41,929 bases of DNA from Bacteroidales bacterium GP3 (GTDB taxonomy: Bacteria; Bacteroidota; Bacteroidia; Bacteroidales; Muribaculaceae). The stretch covers positions 4,949-46,877 of the forward strand of contig DAAK01000111.1 in assembly GCA_001701075.1 (NCBI GenBank). Reading direction: 5' to 3'. The notes beneath the pieces were generated by a model that had not been told where the DNA came from, did no database searches, and was given only the letters and a program-made list of their open reading frames with translations. The first letter of the stretch is position 1. Each line of letters starts with the position of its first letter. This document shows, piece by piece, positions 15,456 to 24,294 of this stretch. The position numbers and the translations under genes were made by a program.

Positions 15456-16778
15456 ATGCAAACTCAATTCGTCGACAGTTCATCTAAATTTAGCACAGAT
15501 AAGCTAAAAATCTGCGTGATGGGTCTTGGTTACGTTGGACTCCCTCTCGCCAGACTTTTCTCTACCAAATTCTCAACAGTAGGTTACGATATTAACCAAA
15601 ACCGTGTTGATGCCCTAAATGCCGGTCATGATGCAAGTCTTGAAGTCTCTGACGACATCCTCCGGGAAGCTTTGAATATACACGGACTTAAGTGCACTGC
15701 CGACATCGACGATATAAGAGATTGCAATTTCTATGTAATTGCGGTTCCAACTCCTATCGACGCCAACAACCAGCCTGACCTCATCCCGATCATAAACACT
15801 TCAAAGACTGTTGGTAGCGTGCTTTCTGAAGGCGATATAGTTGTCTATGAATCCACTGTTTATCCAGGTGTGACTGAGGATATTTGTGTCCCTATTCTTG
15901 AAGAGGAAAGCGGGCTTAAATTCAATAAGGATTTCTTTTGCGGGTATTCCCCCGAACGAATAAATCCCGGAGACAAGCAACACACTGTAGAGAAAATCAA
16001 GAAAATTACTTCTGGATCAACGCCTGAAGTAGCTGATTTTGTCGACAAAGTATATAATTCCGTACTTATTAATGGTACTCATAGAGCTTCTTCCATTAAG
16101 GTTGCAGAGGCTGCCAAAGTTATTGAAAACGCTCAGAGAGACGTGAATATCGCTTTCTTCAATGAGCTTTCACGAATCTTTAACGCCTTGGGCATTAACA
16201 CAAAAGATGTCATTGAGGCTGCTGGCTCAAAATGGAATTTCATAAAGTTAATGCCTGGACTTGTCGGAGGACATTGCATTTCCGTCGACCCTTATTATCT
16301 TATTCACAAAGCTAAGGAATACGACATAACACCAGAATTGCTTGTCTCAGCTCGAAAGATAAATGAATCTATGGGGCCATATGTTGCAATTCGCACTATC
16401 GATGTGATGAACCGTAAAGGAATCATGGTGAAAGATGCCGAAATCCTTATCCTTGGAATCACTTTCAAAGAAAATTGCCCTGATATCCGAAACACAAAAG
16501 TCGCAAGTATCTTCAACACCCTTAAGGAATACACGCCCAACATTTCTGTAGCGGATCCTTGGGCAAATCCCGAAACTGTGGAAAGAATTCTTGGAATTAA
16601 ACTTACTGATTCAAGTCCTGAATTGTTAAAAGGGAAGTTTGATGCTGTAATACTCGCTGTAGGACATCGCGAATTTGTTGATGTAAATGTACGTTCTCTT
16701 CTTAAAGATCCAGAAAAAGGTGTTGTGTTTGATGTCAAAAGCATCCTTCCTGTAGGTATTGCCGACGCAACTCTCTAA
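15456..16778 (+). CDS. UDP-N-acetylhexosamine 6-dehydrogenase, TviB/WbpO type
   Basis: The enzyme oxidises the C6 hydroxyl of UDP-GlcNAc or UDP-GalNAc to the uronic acid, using two NAD+. The sequence agrees closely with what I recall of TviB of the Vi antigen: GLGYVGLPLA (residues 23-32), CNFYVIAVPTPI, YESTVYPG, GYSPERINPGDK, GSKWNF, catalytic cysteine 274 in GLVGGHCISVDPYY, and FKENCPDIRNTK. This separates it from plain UDP-glucose dehydrogenases. The ATG at 15456 gives 440 residues; a frame from 15363 adds 31 unlikely residues encoded in an A/T-rich spacer. The 102-base gap after rmlD may contain a weak promoter. The polysaccharide therefore probably contains a HexNAc-uronic acid. Confidence 0.9.
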   Translation: MQTQFVDSSSKFSTDKLKICVMGLGYVGLPLARLFSTKFSTVGYDINQNRVDALNAGHDASLEVSDDILREALNIHGLKCTADIDDIRDCNFYVIAVPTPIDANNQPDLIPIINTSKTVGSVLSEGDIVVYESTVYPGVTEDICVPILEEESGLKFNKDFFCGYSPERINPGDKQHTVEKIKKITSGSTPEVADFVDKVYNSVLINGTHRASSIKVAEAAKVIENAQRDVNIAFFNELSRIFNALGINTKDVIEAAGSKWNFIKLMPGLVGGHCISVDPYYLIHKAKEYDITPELLVSARKINESMGPYVAIRTIDVMNRKGIMVKDAEILILGITFKENCPDIRNTKVASIFNTLKEYTPNISVADPWANPETVERILGIKLTDSSPELLKGKFDAVILAVGHREFVDVNVRSLLKDPEKGVVFDVKSILPVGIADATL

Positions 16779-16804
16779 TCGAAATCTCTATAAATGATTA
16801 TTAT

Positions 16805-17935
16805 ATGAAGAATATTCTTATAACTGGTGGTGCCGGATTCATTGGAAGCCATGTAGTCCGGCTCTTCGTAAATAAATATCCTGACTATAACATTGTCAAC
16901 CTCGACAAATTGACCTATGCCGGCAACCTTGCCAATCTAAAGGATATCGAAAACAAACCAAACTATACTTTTGTACGCGCTGACATTGCTGATCTTGATG
17001 AGATGCGACGCATCGTCAAGGAATACAAGATAGATGGCATTATACATCTGGCAGCTGAAAGCCATGTGGACAGATCAATAAAAGACCCCTTCACTTTCGC
17101 TCGCACCAACGTGATGGGCACTCTCGCTCTCCTTCAGGCGGCTAAAGAATACTGGGATACTCTTCCGGAGAAATATGAAGGGAAACGTTTTTATCATATC
17201 TCGACCGATGAGGTGTATGGAGCCCTTGAACTCACTCATCCAGAAGGCGTCCCCGCTCCTTTCACAACCAAGGCTTCCAGTGAAGACGATATGGCATATG
17301 GCACAGAATTCTTCCTGGAGACTACAAAATACAATCCTCACTCTCCATATTCTGCCTCCAAGGCAAGCAGCGACCATTTCGTACGCGCATACCATGATAC
17401 CTATGGTATGCCTACCATCGTCACCAATTGCTCCAATAATTATGGTCCTTACCAATTCCCTGAGAAGCTGATACCACTATTCATCAACAACATCCGTCAT
17501 GGCAAACCACTTCCAGTCTACGGCAAGGGTGAGAATGTACGAGACTGGCTGTTCGTGGAAGATCATGCACGTGCCATCGATCTTATCTTCCACAAAGGCA
17601 AGATTGCTGACACATACAATATCGGTGGATTCAATGAATGGAAAAATATCGACCTTATCAAGGTGATCATCAAGACTGTCGACCGTCTCCTCGGCAATCC
17701 TGAAGGACACTCTGAAAAGCTGATTACATTCGTCACAGACCGTCTTGGTCATGATATGCGCTATGCCATCGATAGCCGAAAACTTCAGGCTGAACTCGGT
17801 TGGGAGCCAAGCCTTCAGTTTGAAGAAGGTATTGAAAAGACTGTTCGTTGGTATCTTGACAATCAGGAATGGATGGACAACATTACATCCGGCGATTACG
17901 AACGCTACTACGACGACATGTATAAAAACAGATAA
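16805..17935 (+). CDS. rmlB: dTDP-glucose 4,6-dehydratase
   Basis: RmlB converts dTDP-glucose to the 4-keto-6-deoxy intermediate, step two of dTDP-L-rhamnose synthesis. The 376-residue protein has the NAD-binding GGAGFIGSHV, then LDKLTYAGNLANL, LAAESHVDRSI, STDEVYG and the catalytic YSASKASSDH (Y-x3-K). A segment around residues 145-180 (including AYGTEFFLETTKYN) is an insertion relative to short enterobacterial RmlB but common in Bacteroidetes, judging from memory. It is the last gene of the plus-strand locus, followed within 25 bases by a strong bidirectional terminator. Confidence 0.97.
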   Translation: MKNILITGGAGFIGSHVVRLFVNKYPDYNIVNLDKLTYAGNLANLKDIENKPNYTFVRADIADLDEMRRIVKEYKIDGIIHLAAESHVDRSIKDPFTFARTNVMGTLALLQAAKEYWDTLPEKYEGKRFYHISTDEVYGALELTHPEGVPAPFTTKASSEDDMAYGTEFFLETTKYNPHSPYSASKASSDHFVRAYHDTYGMPTIVTNCSNNYGPYQFPEKLIPLFINNIRHGKPLPVYGKGENVRDWLFVEDHARAIDLIFHKGKIADTYNIGGFNEWKNIDLIKVIIKTVDRLLGNPEGHSEKLITFVTDRLGHDMRYAIDSRKLQAELGWEPSLQFEEGIEKTVRWYLDNQEWMDNITSGDYERYYDDMYKNR

Positions 17936-17958
17936 TTCTCATCCCTAATAAAATAAAA

Positions 17959-18003
17959 GGAGACCGCCAAAGCTAATATCGCTCGGGCGGTCTCCTTTTT
18001 TTT
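17959..18003. terminator. Bidirectional intrinsic terminator
   Basis: GGAGACCGCC (17959-17968) pairs with GGCGGTCTCC (17986-17995) and is followed by eight T. On the other strand the stem is followed by TTTTATTTTA. It therefore serves both rmlB (plus) and ksgA (minus), which converge here. Confidence 0.93.
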
Positions 18004-18007
18004 ATTA

Positions 18008-18808
18008 TCAGCTAAGCGATTTGGTCAGATAAATAAATTGTTCTACCGAGAGTCGCTCCGGACGCTCCTTAAGAATCGGATCTTCAAGAAGAGGGCTACT
18101 GGGAGGGATCATTCCCGACAGCGAATTTCTAAGTGTCTTACGTCTTTGACCAAAAGCTGTCTTTACGACTGTCTTGAATTTCCTCTCATCTACTCCAAGC
18201 TCAGTACGTGAATTGCGAGTGAGTCTTAAAACTCCACTCCTCACTTTCGGTGAAGGAGAGAACACTCCTGGCTCCACAGTGAAAAGATATTCACAATCAT
18301 ACCATGCCTGAAGCAGAACCGACAGAATACCGTAGACTTTAGACCCAGGGCCTGAGCATATTCGCTCTGCCACTTCTTTCTGCAGCATTCCGGCTATTAC
18401 AGGAATTTTTTCGCGATATTCCAATGCCCGGAAGAATATCTGCGACGAGATATTGTAAGGATAGTTGCCAATCAAGGCGATTTCTCCTGGTGCTATTTCA
18501 TTGAGATCAAGACGAAGGAAATCTCCTTCTATCACATTGATTCCTTTCTTATATTTATTAAGATATTCCACACTTTCGTGATCTATCTCTATTGCTGTCA
18601 CATCTCGACCCGCAGCTACAAGATAATCCGTCAGCACCCCCATTCCAGGGCCGATCTCCACTACCGGTAAGGATCCCCAAACAGAAGCTTTCTCAGATCC
18701 ACAGACCTGAGAAAGTTCCTTTGAGGATATTGTATCCGCTATTTTTTCGGCAGTGAGCAGATCTGTCAGGAAATGCTGACCCAATGCCTTTTTTGCTTTT
18801 ACTTCCAT
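18008..18808 (-). CDS. rsmA: 16S rRNA dimethyladenosine transferase
   Basis: RsmA (KsgA) dimethylates A1518 and A1519 in helix 45 of 16S rRNA late in small-subunit assembly. The product has the N-terminal KALGQHFLTD, S-adenosylmethionine motif I EIGPGMGVLTDYL, the acidic VTAIEID, and the catalytic motif NYPYNISS. VFSPSPKVRSG in the C-terminal half is also typical. The ATG giving MEVKAKKALGQ is chosen; another ATG three codons earlier (18817) is possible. About 267 residues is a normal length. It is the last gene of the minus-strand block and its spacer to the upstream gene contains an odd TGCGTTTCGCG repeat. Confidence 0.95.
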   Translation of the reverse strand: MEVKAKKALGQHFLTDLLTAEKIADTISSKELSQVCGSEKASVWGSLPVVEIGPGMGVLTDYLVAAGRDVTAIEIDHESVEYLNKYKKGINVIEGDFLRLDLNEIAPGEIALIGNYPYNISSQIFFRALEYREKIPVIAGMLQKEVAERICSGPGSKVYGILSVLLQAWYDCEYLFTVEPGVFSPSPKVRSGVLRLTRNSRTELGVDERKFKTVVKTAFGQRRKTLRNSLSGMIPPSSPLLEDPILKERPERLSVEQFIYLTKSLS

Positions 18809-18819
18809 TGTTTGCATTT

Positions 18820-18851
18820 TGCGTTTCGCGTATTGCGTTTCGCGATACGCG
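18820..18851. repeat. TGCGTTTCGCG direct repeat with internal palindrome
   Basis: TGCGTTTCGCG occurs at 18820-18830 and 18834-18844. CGCGTAT (18827-18833) is inverted as ATACGCG at 18845-18851. It fills the spacer between the C1 peptidase stop and the ksgA start. Confidence 0.75.
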
Positions 18852-18871
18852 CCAAGCGCTACGCCTTACTC

Positions 18872-20107
18872 TTACTTAAGGCCGACTTTCTTTGCAATAT
18901 CATTTGGCACTGCCGACTTATTGACCATGACATCAATAGTCTTTTCAAGGAAATACGGCTCTGACACATAAAGATATCCACCATAAAGTTGGTTTGTGTC
19001 CCATGAATTCTTCACCTTATAATAGCGATTGCCTTCCTGATCAGTAGCATAACCTACGATCACCATCCCATGGTCGTCTGTAGTCTCTCTGTTTTCGAAT
19101 GTACGCTGACGGTCTTCCTGACTGATTGTACGCTCTTTTACAGGGCCCTTGATATCATACTGCATGGCATCACGGTCGGAATCTGAAAGCTGAGTCCAAC
19201 GTGCCACTTCAGCATTGTCCATATTCTCCTTTGCTTTCTTTTCAGGAAGCAGAGCATACCCTTTGCGCCATTTAAATCCTTTCTCGCTCACGTCAGCAGC
19301 CCAACCTACAGTATAACCATTGTCAAGAGCTTCATCTACGATTCTCTTCATTTCATCCATAGGCACATTGATGCTCTCTGCCCAAAGCCAATTATCGGCA
19401 ATCTCAAGTGCAAATGGCTTGTAGAAAGGATGATGAGTGTAGCTTGTGAATGAAACATACTCATCAGGCACGATATTCATAGCCTTTGCAAATGACTCCG
19501 GAGTATAAGACTTTCCGTTATAGGTGAAACTTTCTACTGCTGGGCCCATATAGGCGTCAAGAATAGCGACAAATCCCGGAAGCCAAGCTGTAGATAGCTT
19601 TCGGTTGGGGTTCTTGTTGATGGCATTCAGATATGCCTCAAGAGCCTCTGCCATCTCATAATGTGAGTGTTTGTCTTCTCCATAATTAAGACCGGCATAC
19701 ACTTCCTCAGGCACTGCCCCATAGTTCTCGATTGCATAGACAACGTCAGCGAATGAACCACCCTGTGCAAAATTAATCTTTCCGCCAGTGCTGATATATT
19801 TCTTTGCCTTGTCGATATAGCAGTTGCGTACAGTCCACATCTCTGAAAGGTCAAGTTCCGGACCACCCTTGCGCATTACGTCATCTTCTACCATTGATGT
19901 CCCGGAGAATGCCCAACATGTACCAGACTTGTTCTGATCTTTAACTGAACCGGTCTTATTGACCTTTACATCTGTAAACTTGAATCCTGTAGAATCAGGA
20001 ATCTCGATTTTCGGGTCTGCCTGCTTAGCCTGATATTTGTCCATATACGTGGCTCCGCAAGACAAGGCTCCTGTCGCAACTACTGCGAGTGTAAGTAATA
20101 ATTTCAT
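18872..20107 (-). CDS. C1-family cysteine peptidase, bleomycin-hydrolase-like
   Basis: The ATG at 20107 gives 411 residues with a lipoprotein-type signal (MKLLLTLAVVATGALSC, cysteine 17). A frame starting at 20194 would overlap the upstream gene and lacks a signal. The papain-like triad is visible: cysteine 64 in NKSGTCWAFSG, the histidine in TDDHGMVIVGY and the asparagine in KVKNSW. The large insertions between them and the overall length match the bleomycin hydrolase/PepC aminopeptidase branch, whose members trim peptides from the N-terminus. Export makes it likely to work in the periplasm or at the outer membrane. It follows the AmpG-like permease by 11 bases. Confidence 0.88.
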   Translation of the reverse strand: MKLLLTLAVVATGALSCGATYMDKYQAKQADPKIEIPDSTGFKFTDVKVNKTGSVKDQNKSGTCWAFSGTSMVEDDVMRKGGPELDLSEMWTVRNCYIDKAKKYISTGGKINFAQGGSFADVVYAIENYGAVPEEVYAGLNYGEDKHSHYEMAEALEAYLNAINKNPNRKLSTAWLPGFVAILDAYMGPAVESFTYNGKSYTPESFAKAMNIVPDEYVSFTSYTHHPFYKPFALEIADNWLWAESINVPMDEMKRIVDEALDNGYTVGWAADVSEKGFKWRKGYALLPEKKAKENMDNAEVARWTQLSDSDRDAMQYDIKGPVKERTISQEDRQRTFENRETTDDHGMVIVGYATDQEGNRYYKVKNSWDTNQLYGGYLYVSEPYFLEKTIDVMVNKSAVPNDIAKKVGLK

Positions 20108-20118
20108 TTGTTTAGTTT

Positions 20119-21435
20119 TTATTGTTGTTGTTTTGTAATTTCCTTGATCGATGGGCCCGCAATCCAACAGGCCACGAAAGTTGTCAGACAGCACACCATC
20201 ACAAACCAGAAATAGGGTTCAAACACATTCCCATCACTGAATCCGCTTATTCCAAAATCAGCTATCTTCTCAAAAATCCAGCCGGCAGCCATACCGGGTA
20301 TCATTATCCCAGCCATTGAGAAAGCTATGCAGAAAGCATAGTGTGAGGTCTCAGACTCTCCTCGGGCAAAATAGATCATATACATCATCAAAGCCGTCAG
20401 ACCAAATCCATATCCGAACTGCTCAAAACCTACTGCCACACATATAAGTGAAAAGCCAGACTGTGGCCAAATCGCAAGAAGACAGTAGACCACACATGGA
20501 AGCGCAAGCGAGGCTGCCATAGGCCATATCCAACGTCGAAGACCTCCATGGCCGATAGCTATGCCTCCTAACACTCCTCCAGCCAACAAAGCTATCACTC
20601 CTACTGTGCCGTTAGCGAAGCCTATCTCTGTGAGGGAAAGACCAAGTCCTCCTTCATCAAGTGGAGATTTCATGAAAATTGCCACCATCTTTGTGCACAT
20701 TGCTTCAGGCAGTCGGAACAGAAGCATAAAGGCCAATGCGGCTGCAATATGTTTCTTTTTAAAGAAGGTGACAAAAGTCATACAGAAGTCGCGCACGATT
20801 CCTGTTGGTGTAGAGGCACCGGTCGGATGATCATCGGAAAGCTTTGGAAGTGCTTGAGTATGCCAAAGCCAAATACAAAAGAATACAGCTGTCAGGCAAT
20901 AGAAGACTATTGCCCATGAGCCGGCAGGTTGCATTCCGCGGCTCTCGAGCCACCCTGCCAATAGAGTCAGTCCTCCTTGTCCAAGTACTGTCGCAACCTT
21001 ATAAAAAGTAGAACGAATGCCTACGAAGTCAGCCTGCTGCTTCTCTGAAAGCGCCAGCATATAGAAGCCATCTGCCGCTATATCGTGCGTTGCAGAAAAG
21101 AATGCCATGCATGCGAAGACACTGAGTGTGGATGCGAAAAAGAATGAGGTAGGCAGACACAATGCCACAGCAAGCATGCACATCGTCATCAGCAACTGCA
21201 TAGCCAATGTCCAGCGACGCTTTGTCGAAAAGATGTCGACAAACGGACTCCAGAACGGGCGTATCATCCATGGAAGCGACAGAAGTCCCGTCCATGCTGT
21301 AATCTCAGGGATAGAGATTCCAAGCTCACAGTAAAACAGCACAGGAAGCGTGTTTACAGCACAATAAGGGATTCCCTCAGCTATATATAGCGAGGGAATC
21401 CATTTCCATGGGGAGTTAAAGCCATTTTTCTTCAT
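20119..21435 (-). CDS. AmpG-like MFS permease
   Basis: A 438-residue protein of the major facilitator superfamily with about 12 hydrophobic segments. The N-terminus SPWKWIPSLYIAEGIPYCAV, with the later WMIRPFWSPFVDIFSTKRRW, follows the AmpG/PAT acetyl-CoA transporter-like pattern. In other bacteria AmpG imports anhydro-muropeptides for cell-wall recycling. The adjacent, co-oriented exported peptidase could in principle supply peptides, but linking the two functionally is inference. It lies 41 bases after the fumarase gene, across a spacer made of TGGCATCT-like words. Confidence 0.82.
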   Translation of the reverse strand: MKKNGFNSPWKWIPSLYIAEGIPYCAVNTLPVLFYCELGISIPEITAWTGLLSLPWMIRPFWSPFVDIFSTKRRWTLAMQLLMTMCMLAVALCLPTSFFFASTLSVFACMAFFSATHDIAADGFYMLALSEKQQADFVGIRSTFYKVATVLGQGGLTLLAGWLESRGMQPAGSWAIVFYCLTAVFFCIWLWHTQALPKLSDDHPTGASTPTGIVRDFCMTFVTFFKKKHIAAALAFMLLFRLPEAMCTKMVAIFMKSPLDEGGLGLSLTEIGFANGTVGVIALLAGGVLGGIAIGHGGLRRWIWPMAASLALPCVVYCLLAIWPQSGFSLICVAVGFEQFGYGFGLTALMMYMIYFARGESETSHYAFCIAFSMAGIMIPGMAAGWIFEKIADFGISGFSDGNVFEPYFWFVMVCCLTTFVACWIAGPSIKEITKQQQ

Positions 21436-21446
21436 TCTAATTCATA

Positions 21447-21475
21447 TGGCATCTGGCCTCTGACCTCTGGCATCT
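21447..21475. repeat. TGGCATCT spacer repeat
   Basis: TGGCATCT occurs at 21447-21454 and 21468-21475, with the related CTGGCCTCTGACCTCTGG between. The upstream spacer of the same operon (about 23185-23200) contains the related CCATCTGGCATCCGG. Confidence 0.65.
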
Positions 21476-21476
21476 T

Positions 21477-23114
21477 TCAAGCAAGAGGACAACGGGGCTT
21501 GATCTGCTTGAAGAAATCATTGCCCTTATTGTCTACGAGTATGAATGCCGGGAAGTTTTCTACCTCAATCTTCCAGATTGCTTCCATACCGAGTTCAGGA
21601 TATTCGAGGAGCTCTACGTTCTTGATAGAATTCTTGGCAAGGATAGCTGCCGGCCCACCTATCGAGCCAAGGTAGAAGCCGCCATGCTTCTTGCAGGCAT
21701 CCGTCACTTGCTGAGAGCGATTGCCCTTTGCTATCATTATCATTGAGCCGCCTGCTGCCTGGAACTGATCTACATATGAGTCCATACGTCCTGCAGTTGT
21801 CGGGCCGAATGAGCCTGAAGGAAGACCTTCCGGTTTCTTTGCGGGTCCTGCATAGTAGATTGGATGCTCCTTAAGATAGTCGGGCATAGGTTCGCCTGCA
21901 TCAAGACGCTCCTTGATCTTGGCATGTGCTATGTCACGGCCCACTATGATGGTTCCCTTGAGAGAAAGACGTGTAGATACCGGATACTTGTTAAGGTCGG
22001 CGAGCACTTCTTCCATCGGGCGGTTGAGATCGATCTCAATCACTTCTCCCTCTCCTGCCTGACGAAGTTCTACTGGGATAAGTTCACCGGGATTTTCGTC
22101 AAGTTTCTCAATCCAAAGACCATCTTTATTAATCTTAGCCTTCACATTGCGGTCGGCAGAGCAACTTACACCCATTCCGACAGGGCAAGATGCGCCATGA
22201 CGCGGAAGACGGATCACTCTGACATCATGTGCAAAATATTTGCCTCCGAACTGTGCTCCAAGTCCGATGCAGTGAGCAGCCTCAAGAAGTTCCTTCTCAA
22301 GCTCTACATCACGGAATGCACGTCCATATTCATTTCCTGTTGTAGGAAGATTGTCGAAATATTTCACGGATGCTTTCTTGACAACCTCAAGGTTCTTCTC
22401 AGCACTCGTACCTCCAATCACAAATGCGATATGATAAGGAGGACATGCTGCTGTGCCAAGCGTCTTCATCTTTTCAATCAAGAAGGGGACAAGCGTCTTC
22501 TTGTTGAGTATTGCCTTGGTTTCCTGATAGAGATAAGTCTTGTTGGCGGAGCCACCACCTTTAGCTACAAACAGGAACTTGTATTCATTTCCTTCAGTAG
22601 CGTGGATATCGATCTGTGCAGGAAGGTTGCAACCCGTGTTTACCTCATCATACATGGTGAGAGGGGCATTCTGAGAATAGCGGAGATTATTCTCTGTATA
22701 AGTCTTATACACTCCGAGAGAGATCTTCTCCTCATCGTTGCATCCTGTCCATACCTGCTGACCCTTGTATGCAGCGCAGATTGATGTGCCGGTATCCTGG
22801 CAGAAAGGAAGTACTCCCTTTGCTGCAATTTCGGCATTGCGGAGCATGGTGAGTGCAACAAACTTGTCGTTTTCAGATGCTTCAGGATCATGTAGGATCT
22901 TTGCCACCATCTCATTGTGTTCTCTGCGGAGCATGAATGAGCAGTCATGAGAAGCGACATTTGCAATAATGGTGAGGGCTTCAGGATCCACCACGAGCAT
23001 TTCGTGGCCATTCCAGTCCTCTGTCTTTACATAATCTTTAGTGATGAGCTTGTATTCCGTAGTGTCGGGGCCAAGCTCAAAAGGCTTTTGATAATGGAAG
23101 GGTTTTGTTGCCAT
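21477..23114 (-). CDS. fumA: Class I fumarate hydratase
   Basis: This iron-sulfur enzyme interconverts fumarate and L-malate. In Bacteroidales it works in the reductive branch leading to succinate and propionate. At 545 residues it has the fused alpha and beta domain layout of FumA/FumB. Cysteines likely to ligate the 4Fe-4S cluster lie in LPFCQDTGTS, GTAACPPYH and SCPVGMGVSCSADRN. The beta domain carries PSGSFGPTTAGRMDSYV and GSIGGPAA. The start MATKPFHYQKPFELG fits the family. MeaB, encoded 11 kb away, belongs to the same succinate-propionate metabolism, but the genes are not in one operon. Confidence 0.96.
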   Translation of the reverse strand: MATKPFHYQKPFELGPDTTEYKLITKDYVKTEDWNGHEMLVVDPEALTIIANVASHDCSFMLRREHNEMVAKILHDPEASENDKFVALTMLRNAEIAAKGVLPFCQDTGTSICAAYKGQQVWTGCNDEEKISLGVYKTYTENNLRYSQNAPLTMYDEVNTGCNLPAQIDIHATEGNEYKFLFVAKGGGSANKTYLYQETKAILNKKTLVPFLIEKMKTLGTAACPPYHIAFVIGGTSAEKNLEVVKKASVKYFDNLPTTGNEYGRAFRDVELEKELLEAAHCIGLGAQFGGKYFAHDVRVIRLPRHGASCPVGMGVSCSADRNVKAKINKDGLWIEKLDENPGELIPVELRQAGEGEVIEIDLNRPMEEVLADLNKYPVSTRLSLKGTIIVGRDIAHAKIKERLDAGEPMPDYLKEHPIYYAGPAKKPEGLPSGSFGPTTAGRMDSYVDQFQAAGGSMIMIAKGNRSQQVTDACKKHGGFYLGSIGGPAAILAKNSIKNVELLEYPELGMEAIWKIEVENFPAFILVDNKGNDFFKQIKPRCPLA

Positions 23115-23207
23115 CGTTTAGTTATATATGTTATTGTTTCTATTGATTTTGATTCTATTCATTCATTATTGTCATTAATCTTGCCATCTGGCATCCGGAC
23201 TCAGCAA

Positions 23208-24290
23208 TCAGCGGCCAGTCATGGAGCCAATCTCAAGCAATGCCCCGGTCATTGGATCGAACACTGCAAATGAAGGTTCTTTCTTATCTGTAAAGAGATT
23301 AGGATCCAATCCAAACGTCATGCCTAGTTGCGACATCTGAATCTCTTTCTGGAAAAGATTCTTGCCAAGAGTAGATATAGTCACCTGAGCACTGCCGGGA
23401 ATATTATAGATCACAGCATTCTTGGGAAGTTTCTTCACCTCCCCCTTTGCGTCAACCGGCAAAGAAGCCTCATTGATGGTCTCAATCTGTATATATACCG
23501 GGTCGCCTGAAAGATCATCAGAGTCGACGAAACCTGCAAAATCTGACATTCGGAAAAGAATCTCATTGGAATCTCCATCGGGGATAAATGTGAATTTTCG
23601 TGTCACGGTCTCTGTCGTTACACTCCCGGTAAAAGCTGCCGTAAGAGCAGCTTCCTGTTGTCCGAGCGATGCAAGCATAAGCTCCATCTGCTTGCCATCG
23701 GCTGGCATTGAATCTGCAGTCCCGCGAGTAAGCGAGAGTTTTGATTCTCTCACTTCCATAAGTGACTCAGCCAAGAGCTGAGCTTGCTTGGCAGAACTTT
23801 TGGATGCCACGAAATCTTCATCTACGAAATCAAGATATTCATTACCTGTAGGCCAGTTCACTTTCTCCGCACTTACTGCATTACCTGTGCGCCCAGATGC
23901 CGGAGCTGATACTTCTTTATTTATTGCCAAGAGCATTCCATTAGAATCCACTGTGATTGATGTAAGTGCCCCGGGACGAAGCTGCATGAGATATTGCGTA
24001 TTAGAATCTGACACACCATAGGGACGCACCTTTACATCCGTGATTTGCCACTTCTCGTAGTCTTCCGCTATCGCCTTTTCAGTTCCTATCGACTTCTTGG
24101 CATAAAGATAATAGGGACCTTTCTTGCCTACCTGATGGGAAGCAGTCACTTCTATTTCCAGGGCAGTTGTAGGCAAAGAATATACGAGCCCATACTCATT
24201 ATTCTTTTCAGCGGTCAATACCTTAGTAGTCTGAGCTACCATAGATGAAAATGCTATCAAAAAAGCATTCAATAATATTGTCTTTTTCAT
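23208..24290 (-). CDS. DUF4831 family exported protein
   Basis: The 360-residue product begins with a type I signal peptide (MKKTILLNAFLIAFSSMVAQ). The pattern GLVYSLPTTALEIEV near the N-terminus and VRPYGVSDSNTQYLMQL around residues 90-107 match, from memory, the DUF4831 family of Bacteroidetes, whose function is unknown. The rest is mixed beta-rich with no catalytic motif I can identify. It should be periplasmic. It follows the NAD(P)HX repair gene by four bases and precedes fumarase by 93, so it is embedded in a housekeeping transcription unit. Confidence 0.75.
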   Translation of the reverse strand: MKKTILLNAFLIAFSSMVAQTTKVLTAEKNNEYGLVYSLPTTALEIEVTASHQVGKKGPYYLYAKKSIGTEKAIAEDYEKWQITDVKVRPYGVSDSNTQYLMQLRPGALTSITVDSNGMLLAINKEVSAPASGRTGNAVSAEKVNWPTGNEYLDFVDEDFVASKSSAKQAQLLAESLMEVRESKLSLTRGTADSMPADGKQMELMLASLGQQEAALTAAFTGSVTTETVTRKFTFIPDGDSNEILFRMSDFAGFVDSDDLSGDPVYIQIETINEASLPVDAKGEVKKLPKNAVIYNIPGSAQVTISTLGKNLFQKEIQMSQLGMTFGLDPNLFTDKKEPSFAVFDPMTGALLEIGSMTGR

Positions 24291-24294
24291 ACTT

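Noticed and set aside
21864..22784. 306-codon frame antisense to fumarase
   Set aside because: It lies wholly inside a certain conserved gene, and its sequence is cysteine- and serine-rich without motifs, as expected for a shadow frame.
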